This document shows positions 1 through 6,061 of a stretch of 7,735 bases of DNA, piece by piece (the stretch's first letter is position 1; every line of letters begins with the position of its first letter). Under the pieces are notes generated by a model that was given only the letters and a program-made list of their open reading frames with translations, did not search any database and was not told the DNA's origin. The position numbers were made by a program, and so were the translations under genes. The stretch is from Chitinophagaceae bacterium (lineage in GTDB: Bacteria > Bacteroidota > Bacteroidia > Chitinophagales > Chitinophagaceae), in assembly GCA_019454915.1 (NCBI GenBank), contig JACFNM010000198.1, forward strand, positions 1 to 7,735, written 5' to 3'.

Positions 1-2244
1 TTCAGCCGGGCGATTCGCCTTCACTTCCGAACCCGCTATCGCCGTTTTTCTTTCGGAGTTCTCATAAGCCGGTAATCCTTCTGTTTCTTCATTCGATATA
101 AAAAACATCATACTACCGGCAGGCGGGATATCAAAATCAAATGCTGCCATTCCGGATTCTGCGTGTTCAGGATAATTAAGAATGGCTCCGGATGCAGGAT
201 CCATTAATACAACGTCTTTTCCTGCCATGCGGACTTTCCCCTTCGATGGCGCAACCATACTGGCATTAGAAAGGAACAAAACCTGACCGTCCCGGGTTAT
301 CCGGCGATGATGATATAAATCGCCGCCGATACTATCAGTATCCGCTGCCGTAATTTGAAAATTATTGTCGCTAAAATATTGCTGTATGACGGACGGTTCT
401 AAAGCCGATACCCTGATTATATTATCACCGGGCTGATTCAACTTTCCCCAGTCATTCGCTTCCGCACCATCTGCTCTTTTCAGGTCGCTGAATAAAATCA
501 CCTTACCACCTGCATCTGCATATGTCTTCAGCAATTGCAGTGTTTTACCGTCTATACTTTCCATGCCCGGCGGAATTACAACCATTCCATAGCTTCTGTC
601 CCCGACAATAAACTCAGCTCCCTTAGTGCTACCATGATCGCGAATAATATTTTCAGAACCCAAATCATATTCTACCTGAGATTTTTCCAATCGGGTAACA
701 AACTGTTGAAATTCGTTTCCGATATCCGTTAGCTCTTTCATCGCTTCACCGGGGCGTGAATACATCCATGCGGAGGTGGTTGGTTCCAGGATTAAAATTG
801 AGTTCACTTGTTTACCATGTGACAGTATAAAATTCACTCTGGTAAAGTATTCGTTCAGACTCTTATAATACGGCCACCACGGCGTATGATAGGAAAAACT
901 CTGCGGATAGTCGTACTTGCGTGCACCGGTAAGCGTCATCATAGAAAGATGCTGATTCAGAAAATTGATTCCGAGCACCGCCTGCCAGTCGCCTAATCTT
1001 TTTAAATCCTTAAAAGTAAGTTCCCAGCCACCACCACCGTAGGTTTCGCTCAGTGTTCTTTCTTTGTTTAACTGATTAGCTACGCTGGACAATTCCTTTA
1101 CGGAACGGATATTTCCGAATTGTGCATGAGGGCTTACCTCATCAAACTGGTTAAATAACATATCAATCCCTGGTTGCTGGTGCCATGCGTAAATAGCCAT
1201 ATTATCCGGACCCAAGTTCGGGCGCGGCCATTCGTGTTCCCAGTAATGTCCCGTCCACTTCAGATTATGTTTTTCTGTATAAGTGTGCATCGGTTTGCAC
1301 CATCCGTCTATGAACAACTGTAAGATTGTCTGCCAGTAATTATGCCTTACTTTTTTCCAGTCACCCACTTCTTCAAATAAAGAAGGCAGGTGCTCCCGGA
1401 GATCATAATTCCATGTTTTTTGAAAACTGTCAAACAAATCCGGTGTCCAGCGGATATTACCACCGCCCTGCGGACCAATATGCGCTTCATCCGAAAATAT
1501 TCCCGGCACCCATTTACCAAAATCTTCTCCTGCAACGGTTTCGTATCCCTTTGTCATCGTTATGTCCAGGAACTTTTCAGCAACACCCTTTACCGTCAGA
1601 TCCACATAAGGAAATTCAGGCGGACCAACCGTTGCCGCACCTTTCTGATAATATTGTTTTTTAAATAGCAGATAGTTTCCTCTTTGTCCCCGCTCGGCTT
1701 CCCATTTTTCCGTAATATTTCTATACTGTTCTCCCTCCTGTTTCAGCACGATTAAAACGCTGTCCATTTTTTCCGGCAGGGTTTCTGCTTTTCCCAGGTG
1801 CAGCATCTGTCCCTGATTATGAGACTCCTCCATTTCATAGGGCACCAGCCCACCCGCAAAGCCCGACGGATAAGAGTTCTCATCATAAATCCACACGTTC
1901 AGTTCCAGCTCTTTACCTTTTTGTACGGTATATTTAAAAAGGTCCAGCCATTCCGGCGAAAGATATTCCGTAATCACGCCCGGCCGCGGATGGACAAATA
2001 CTCCTCCGAATGCATTCTGCTTAAACTCAAGCATCATCGAGTCTATAATTTCTTTAGTAATTTTTGTGTGCCAGACCCAGAGAGGTGCACTGCCGTATTC
2101 CCTGCCCGGATTTGAAAAATTCTTCTTCAAATAATCAAATGTGATTTCTTCCGCTTTTCCTGATGATTGCTGAGAAGAATTACAGCTCTGAATCCATAAA
2201 GCAATGAAGAAGACAACTCCTGCAAATTTTAAAGTCTTTCTCAT
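1..2244 (-). CDS. GH106-type glycoside hydrolase (alpha-L-rhamnosidase-like) lipoprotein, C-terminus cut by window edge
   Basis: The frame is open for 748 codons from ATG at 2244 down to base 1 with no stop, so the C-terminus lies outside; GH106 enzymes usually have about 900-1100 residues. The N-terminus is a short lipoprotein signal (basic MRK, hydrophobic stretch, lipobox-like IQSC with Cys21). Motifs seen: APLWVWH (53-59), FGGVFVHPRPG (79-89), VWIYDENSYPSG (117-128), FSDEAH (250-255), GHYWEHEWP (332-340) and ETYGGGGWE (400-408). The YDE..PSG and SE(S/T)YGG signatures and their order match the GH106 TIM barrel as I know it. A Rossmann-like segment follows (about 480-600, with VIPPG), then a beta-sandwich (around LFLSN, 656-660). 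The conserved acidic residues E253, E338 and E400 are candidate catalytic or metal-binding residues; I cannot assign roles. Family knowledge: GH106 releases terminal alpha-L-rhamnose from plant or algal glycans. It probably sits lipid-anchored in the periplasm or at the surface. A distantly related hydrolase with another sugar specificity is possible. Confidence 0.8.
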   Translation of the reverse strand, partial: MRKTLKFAGVVFFIALWIQSCNSSQQSSGKAEEITFDYLKKNFSNPGREYGSAPLWVWHTKITKEIIDSMMLEFKQNAFGGVFVHPRPGVITEYLSPEWLDLFKYTVQKGKELELNVWIYDENSYPSGFAGGLVPYEMEESHNQGQMLHLGKAETLPEKMDSVLIVLKQEGEQYRNITEKWEAERGQRGNYLLFKKQYYQKGAATVGPPEFPYVDLTVKGVAEKFLDITMTKGYETVAGEDFGKWVPGIFSDEAHIGPQGGGNIRWTPDLFDSFQKTWNYDLREHLPSLFEEVGDWKKVRHNYWQTILQLFIDGWCKPMHTYTEKHNLKWTGHYWEHEWPRPNLGPDNMAIYAWHQQPGIDMLFNQFDEVSPHAQFGNIRSVKELSSVANQLNKERTLSETYGGGGWELTFKDLKRLGDWQAVLGINFLNQHLSMMTLTGARKYDYPQSFSYHTPWWPYYKSLNEYFTRVNFILSHGKQVNSILILEPTTSAWMYSRPGEAMKELTDIGNEFQQFVTRLEKSQVEYDLGSENIIRDHGSTKGAEFIVGDRSYGMVVIPPGMESIDGKTLQLLKTYADAGGKVILFSDLKRADGAEANDWGKLNQPGDNIIRVSALEPSVIQQYFSDNNFQITAADTDSIGGDLYHHRRITRDGQVLFLSNASMVAPSKGKVRMAGKDVVLMDPASGAILNYPEHAESGMAAFDFDIPPAGSMMFFISNEETEGLPAYENSERKTAIAGSEVKANRPAE

Positions 2245-2859
2245 AAAATCGGTTTGTTATAAAGAGAAAATGATCAGATTTAATGTAATGACTATTTAAA
2301 CGCATTTTTTCCCTTCGGAATATTATTATCCAAATTAGGCAATTAAGTGAAACTATGCTACTTGTGATTTATCCTGAAACCTTTTAAAAAACTAATTGTC
2401 TGTTACATTTGTCTGTGGATTATCAAACCAGTTTCCTTCGCCGCGCCATCCCCTCATATAGCTCCAAGCTTAGCCCGGGCGTTGTGGATGTCGTCCTTTG
2501 TATCCGTTCTTTACATGTATGTTATTAATTCGTAGCCTAATATACAAATTATAGACTTGGCAGTGAAGAAAAGTAATGCCTGGGCAACAGGTCTGGCTAT
2601 GCACAACATCAATGCGACAAGACCTGCCAGCGAGAGTGTTACCGGACGCCTTATTATCAGTTCTTTTTTGGTGCAGGCATATACAATTGGTTTAAATAAA
2701 AGAAACTATCTGTTGGCGATACCTGATATAAATATATGCCTTTTCAATCTACGTTTCAGTCGAGATGGGTTCCGTTATTTTAATGTGAAAAAATACCTGT
2801 TGTGGGTATATGTTCGCATAAATTAGATGTAAAGTATATTTTTACGGCATATCTGGAAG
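2245..2859. other. Intergenic region between divergent GH106-like and esterase genes; no convincing gene
   Basis: This 615-base gap must hold the promoters of both divergent flanking genes. I could not find a clean Bacteroidota -33/-7 pair (TTG and TAnnTTTG) for either. Bases 2424-2530 hold one copy of a degenerate repeat. A frame open from TTG 2557 to 2826 (89 codons) exists, but it has no recognisable motif, no ATG start and low-complexity coding character, so I do not call it a gene. The opposite strand of 2560-2690 shows a hydrophobic stretch that is equally unassigned. The length and disorder of the gap suggest decayed sequence, as in the gap after the esterase. Confidence 0.6.
2424..2530. 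repeat. Degenerate repeat, copy A
   Basis: This stretch shares spaced blocks in the same order and orientation with 4031-4150: an AAACCA block, TCGCCGC, CCCTCATA, GCTTAGC, TGTG, GTCCT, TGTAT and TTACAT followed by GTAT. Blocks are separated by small indels, so the copies are old. The best-conserved core is about 2439-2490. Both copies sit in gene-poor gaps, one on each side of the esterase gene. A mobile-element end, or a family of dispersed intergenic repeats, would both fit; I recognise no specific family. The alignment was done by eye. Confidence 0.45.
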
Positions 2860-2877
2860 TTGATAAAAAAAGCTGGT

Positions 2878-3735
2878 ATGAAATACAGGTATTATCTCCC
2901 ATTGCTGTTATCGCTGATGTCGTTTCTGCTATCCTGCAAAAAGGACAATGATCTGGAAAATGCTGTCCCGCTCCCTGCTGCCGTCATCCTGGACACCGCT
3001 TACGGAACCGATCCGCTCCAGAAAATGGATATCTATTTACCTTCCGGCAGAGACGGGCATTCTCCTACGATTGTGCTGATACACGGTGGTGGCTGGTCGG
3101 GCGGAGATAAAAATGAACTGACATCTTCCGTTAAGGGAATACAGGATATATTTCCCGGATATGCAGTTGTAAATATCAACTACCGGCTTGCAAAAGACGG
3201 GGTAACCAATGTTTTCCCCACACAAGAAAATGACGTCAAGTCCGCCATCGAAACTATTCTCCGGAATACAGGCGAATTTCATATTTCAGATGATCTGATA
3301 TTAATTGGTTTTAGTGCGGGTGGACACCTGGCTTTATTGCACGGATACAAGAATGATCCGGGGAAAAACGTAAAAGCCATTGTTGATTTTTTTGGACCAA
3401 CGGATCTTGCTGCTCTCTCTAATATCGGTTTAGTACAGGCGCTTATCCTCTTTAACGCCACCGGTAAAACATATAGCCAACATCAGGAAATATTTATTCA
3501 ATCCAGCCCGGTCAATTTTGTTACGAAAGACTCGCCGCCCACCATTATTTTGCAGGGAGGCAAGGATGAACTGGTACCCCCCTCGCAGGCTGCCATACTA
3601 AACAACAAACTGGAGGAGAAGCATGTTACGCACCAACTGGTACTGTATCCTGAAGAAGGGCACGGGTGGACCGGAATTAACCTGCTTGACTCTTTTGAAA
3701 AAATCAAGAACTTTATTCGTGCCAACATAAAATGA
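2878..3735 (+). CDS. Lipoprotein alpha/beta-hydrolase esterase (acetyl xylan/feruloyl esterase-like, Aes/BD-FAE type)
   Basis: 285 residues from ATG 2878. An upstream in-frame TTG at 2860 would add six residues, but ATG is preferred because it follows an A-rich leader and starts a clean lipoprotein signal: MKYRYY, a hydrophobic core, then lipobox LLSC with Cys20. The acidic/lysine stretch after the Cys (KKDND) resembles Bacteroidota surface-export signals. The fold is a compact alpha/beta hydrolase: oxyanion-hole motif HGGGW at 69-73, nucleophile elbow GFSAGG with Ser146, Asp230 in GGKDELVP, and His262 in EEGHGW. This gives a complete Ser-Asp-His triad, so it should be active. The family hydrolyses ester groups, typically acetyl or feruloyl decorations on plant polysaccharides. 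That suits a gene beside a glycoside hydrolase and SusC. The exact ester is unknown; a peptidase-like or general lipase role is less likely. The TGA stop overlaps the ATG of a transposase relic (ATGA). Confidence 0.88.
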   Translation: MKYRYYLPLLLSLMSFLLSCKKDNDLENAVPLPAAVILDTAYGTDPLQKMDIYLPSGRDGHSPTIVLIHGGGWSGGDKNELTSSVKGIQDIFPGYAVVNINYRLAKDGVTNVFPTQENDVKSAIETILRNTGEFHISDDLILIGFSAGGHLALLHGYKNDPGKNVKAIVDFFGPTDLAALSNIGLVQALILFNATGKTYSQHQEIFIQSSPVNFVTKDSPPTIILQGGKDELVPPSQAAILNNKLEEKHVTHQLVLYPEEGHGWTGINLLDSFEKIKNFIRANIK

Positions 3736-3906
3736 TTGAATCAGGACGTTCTGCCCCTGATGTGGCCCAGTCGCTGGGTACAGGAAGCAACCTGATTTAG
3801 TACCGGATAAAACAGTCCAGGAAAAGAAAAAACTCTGCTGGCGCCAAAATGGGAGGCTCAGCCGGGAAGAAAATTTAACCGTCTTAAGGATCGTGTTGAC
3901 TGAGTT
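3732..3906 (+). pseudogene. IS3-type transposase OrfA fragment (helix-turn-helix part), decayed
   Basis: Reading from 3732 gives MIESGRSAPDVAQSLG followed by TGSNLI, a TAG stop at 3798, then YRIKQSRKRKNSAGAKMGGS. This is the helix-turn-helix and linker pattern of IS3-family OrfA proteins (GRS..VA..LG....LIY.WKQ), with Ile where Trp is usual. After GGS the frame shifts at about 3860. The new frame reads SREENLTVLRIVLTE, which fits the coiled-coil segment that normally follows (EN..LR..L.E). The start of OrfA and all of OrfB (the DDE catalytic protein) are missing, so the element cannot move. The relic begins exactly at the 3' end of the esterase gene. The nonsense codon, frameshift and truncation point to an old insertion. 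No terminal inverted repeats or target duplication were found. Confidence 0.72.
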
Positions 3907-3913
3907 TGTCGTT

Positions 3914-4039
3914 TTATTCAAGCAATGATTTTACAGAAATATCTTTATCCAGATCTTCCCAGTGTATGCCTTCACCCTTTCCAATAAATCTCCGGTTTTG
4001 TAATTGTTCCGCAGTTGCATTTCGCCGTCTCTTAAACCA
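3914..4039 (-). pseudogene. DUF2442 domain protein, C-terminal fragment
   Basis: On the minus strand the frame from 4039 to the TAA at 3916-3914 encodes about 41 residues. They include RNATAEQLQNRRFIGKGEGI and then HWEDLDKDISVKSLLE. This matches the conserved C-terminal half of DUF2442 proteins: a NAT.EQ segment, then G.GIHWP.LDEDIS...LL. An in-frame TGA at 4040-4042 closes the frame upstream, and the N-terminal half found in full-length members (about 80-90 residues) is absent. DUF2442 genes often lie next to DUF4160 genes in toxin-antitoxin-like pairs; no DUF4160 trace was seen here. It is probably a dead remnant, though a short expressed peptide cannot be excluded. Confidence 0.7.
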
Positions 4040-4150
4040 TCATTCGCCGCAACGTCTCCCTCATAGCCCTATGCTTAGCTGGGACACTGTGCTGTTGCGC
4101 CATTGTCCTCACTGTATTAGTAAAGTTCGTTACATAATGTATTATATGCC
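4031..4150. repeat. Degenerate repeat, copy B
   Basis: Second copy of the repeat also found at 2424-2530, in the same orientation. The shared core runs from TCGCCGC (4043) through CCCTCATA to GCTTAGC (4073-4079), with a more diverged tail ending at TTACAT and GTAT near 4130-4142. Its left end touches the start of the DUF2442 relic. The stretch from here to 4260 holds no recognisable gene in any frame. Confidence 0.45.
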
Positions 4151-4260
4151 CTCCACCGGGTACAATCTCTAACACAAATTATCCGGTATTAAAGGGTTTG
4201 TTGCGATAACAAAGTATAGAACCCGCCTGACTATCATTCCACTTCTCTTTCCGTTAAAAC
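4151..4260. other. Non-coding remainder of the relic region before the oxidoreductase stop
   Basis: No gene, hairpin terminator or known site is visible here. It lies just downstream of the minus-strand oxidoreductase stop codon. Any terminator for that gene should be here, but no stem followed by a T run was found. Confidence 0.5.
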
Positions 4261-5664
4261 CTACACCTTATCCGGAAATACAAAAGGTGCACGATATTGT
4301 TCTCTGGACATCATCGCATCGGCCTCTTTATCGTTGACGAATCTCATCTTCGCAGGATCAAATTCAAGACTCCTACCCAACCGGTAAGAGATGTTACCCA
4401 AATGCATGACAATACAGGAATAAACACCGTCTTTGATTTTGCCTTTCAGCTTAGATAGATCGTTGGCTCTGATGGCATCCACAAAACTCTGATAATGGTT
4501 ACCCAGACCTCTGCCCGTCATGCCCGGCTCGCCATCCGTTCCCATAAATGTTTTCCACTCATCCACATTCTTCACCATATACCCTTTCGAACCAAAGAAT
4601 AAATTACCGATATTGTTTTTAGAGCTGCGCATATAACCCGTGGAATCGGATTGTTTGTCGCTTAATTGTACATCCTCATTACTATACCAGTGCCGCACTT
4701 CAAACTGCAATATCTTTTTCTTATCGCCTCCCCCGTCCGGATTAGGAAATTCAAATATCCCTATCAGATCATTCGGGGTTTGCTGATCATCTGTAAACAT
4801 AAAGTGCCCGCCCACGGCAGATATTCTGGTAGGCAGTTCAACGCCTAACCCCCATCTGGCAACGTCCATTTCATGTACACCCTGATTTCCCATATCCCCA
4901 TTTCCGTAGTCCCAGTTCCAATGCCAGTTATAGTGAAATCTGTTGGGGTTAAAATTCCGTTTGGGCGCCGGGCCCAACCATAAATCATAATTTACTTTCG
5001 AAAGGTACTCCTTCGTAAAATTCCCTATCGGATGGGTCATGCCCGGCGCTAAGGGTCCATCAGGGTAAACACCAATCGTATCTCTTCTTTTAAAACAGAC
5101 CCCTTTCGCCATATACACTTCGCCCAAATGTCCGTCGTGTAAGAACTGTGCTGCCGAAATAGCACAGGGATTACTTCGTTGCTCCGCTCCGTCCTGAACG
5201 ATGACATTATACTTATTAGCCGCTTCCAACAATTTTAAGCCTTCAAAAATATTATAGCAACAGGGTTTCTCCACCGACACGTGTTTCCCTGCCTGCATTG
5301 CCCAAACGGCAGCCAAGGCATGCCAGTGATTCGGCGTAACAATAGATACTGCATCAATATCCTTATCCTCCAACAACTTCCGCAGGTCAACATAAGTTCT
5401 TGGTTTTTTCAACCCTTTCCCAACAAAATGTTTCTGCACCACTTCGGAAATGCGGTTTTCATCCACGTCACATATCGCTGCTACTTCCACATTGTGCAAT
5501 GCATTGTATTCCTGCACATGGTTTTGCCCCATTCCTCCAACGCCAATGACGCCTATCCTCAAACGATCATTAGCGCCCAAGACGGATGCAGACATCATAA
5601 AAGGCATATTGGCAGCGGCTACTCCGGAAAGTGAGTACTGTAAAAATTTTCTTCTTTTCATCAT
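4261..5664 (-). CDS. Tat-exported Gfo/Idh/MocA family oxidoreductase
   Basis: 467 residues, complete, ATG 5664 to TAG at 4263-4261; a second in-frame ATG follows at once (5661). The N-terminus KRRKFLQ plus a hydrophobic stretch ending near SASVLGA is a twin-arginine signal, so the folded protein with its nucleotide is probably exported to the periplasm. A Rossmann domain follows, with GVGGMG at 41-46 (dinucleotide binding) and VEKP at 131-134, the family's conserved Lys-Pro motif. The C-terminal part has GNGDMGNQGVHEMDVARWG (255-273) with His264 and Asp267, typical of the bacterial-type C-terminal domain. Family knowledge: NAD(P)-dependent oxidation or reduction of sugars, inositols or derivatives; some exported relatives act as glycosidases through a bound NAD (GH109), but the GH109-specific motifs are not evident. 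It lies divergent to the SusC gene and probably shares the control region with it. The substrate is unknown. Confidence 0.9.
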   Translation of the reverse strand: MMKRRKFLQYSLSGVAAANMPFMMSASVLGANDRLRIGVIGVGGMGQNHVQEYNALHNVEVAAICDVDENRISEVVQKHFVGKGLKKPRTYVDLRKLLEDKDIDAVSIVTPNHWHALAAVWAMQAGKHVSVEKPCCYNIFEGLKLLEAANKYNVIVQDGAEQRSNPCAISAAQFLHDGHLGEVYMAKGVCFKRRDTIGVYPDGPLAPGMTHPIGNFTKEYLSKVNYDLWLGPAPKRNFNPNRFHYNWHWNWDYGNGDMGNQGVHEMDVARWGLGVELPTRISAVGGHFMFTDDQQTPNDLIGIFEFPNPDGGGDKKKILQFEVRHWYSNEDVQLSDKQSDSTGYMRSSKNNIGNLFFGSKGYMVKNVDEWKTFMGTDGEPGMTGRGLGNHYQSFVDAIRANDLSKLKGKIKDGVYSCIVMHLGNISYRLGRSLEFDPAKMRFVNDKEADAMMSREQYRAPFVFPDKV

Positions 5665-6061
5665 AATAAATTCAAATTAAAGAAAGATGTGTCCTTTTCA
5701 AAATTAATCATAAGGTTTCGGGTTAACTGAAGGTTTTTCAGTAATCTGCAATGTCACTCCAAAGTGCATTGACGCTAATGAAGATACTTCCGGCGACTTT
5801 AGCCAGAGGGGGGGCAGCGATGTATCATTCGGACATTCGCCTCACCCGGTTGCTTTGCAGCCTGCCATCAGATTTGGATTAATGTTTGCCCGGAGGAAAG
5901 CCTGTTCGTTATCTTTTCGGGTAATATTGTCCTCACTCAAAAAAAAATGGAACATCCTTTTTCAATTGGGATTTAAGTATGTAAATTGCGGATTAGTCTC
6001 ACATAGTCGCTAATTAAATTATGTGACCACTTATAATATTAACCACTAAAACGTAACAGAC
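5665..6061. other. Divergent control region between the oxidoreductase and SusC-like genes
   Basis: About 400 bases separate the two divergent starts. The SusC-proximal part is AT-rich and carries an inverted repeat at 5999-6026. A small hairpin, ACTGAA with TTCAGT around a five-base loop, lies at 5726-5742. On the minus strand one frame is open from ATG 5957 to a TGA at 5844-5842 (37 codons) and then continues in the same frame for 45 more codons to TAA at 5706-5704. Neither part shows a family I recognise. No perfect TAnnTTTG promoter element was found. Confidence 0.55.
5999..6026. promoter_or_regulatory. Perfect 7-base inverted repeat upstream of the SusC gene, possible operator
   Basis: TCACATA (5999-6005) and its reverse complement TATGTGA (6020-6026) are separated by 14 AT-rich bases. 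The half-site centres are 21 bases apart, about two helical turns, which suits a dimeric regulator bound to one DNA face. It ends 36 bases before the GTG start of the SusC-like gene. Arm orientation is opposite to a CRP site (TGTGA..TCACA). No regulator gene is in the window, so the role is inference. Confidence 0.35.

Noticed and set aside
1326..1668. Overlapping plus-strand open frames of 92-112 codons opposite the GH106-like gene
   Set aside because: They are antisense shadows of a continuous, motif-bearing minus-strand frame.
2557..2826. Plus-strand open frame of 89 codons starting at TTG
   Set aside because: No ATG, no recognisable motif, and no adjacent leader; it lies in a gap with decayed repeats, so chance is the simpler explanation.
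3906..4172. Plus-strand open frame of 88 codons
   Set aside because: It runs antisense to the DUF2442 relic and through repeat copy B; the protein has no recognisable features.
5281..5680. Plus-strand open frames opposite the oxidoreductase N-terminal half
   Set aside because: Shadows of the well-supported Gfo/Idh/MocA gene on the other strand.
5726..5742. Six-base-stem hairpin as a terminator
   Set aside because: The stem is short and AT-rich, with no T run after it, and it lies upstream of both divergent genes, not downstream of either.
5961..5990. TTG and TAAATTGC as a Bacteroidota -33/-7 promoter
   Set aside because: The -7 element mismatches TAnnTTTG and the spacing is only 13 bases, too short.
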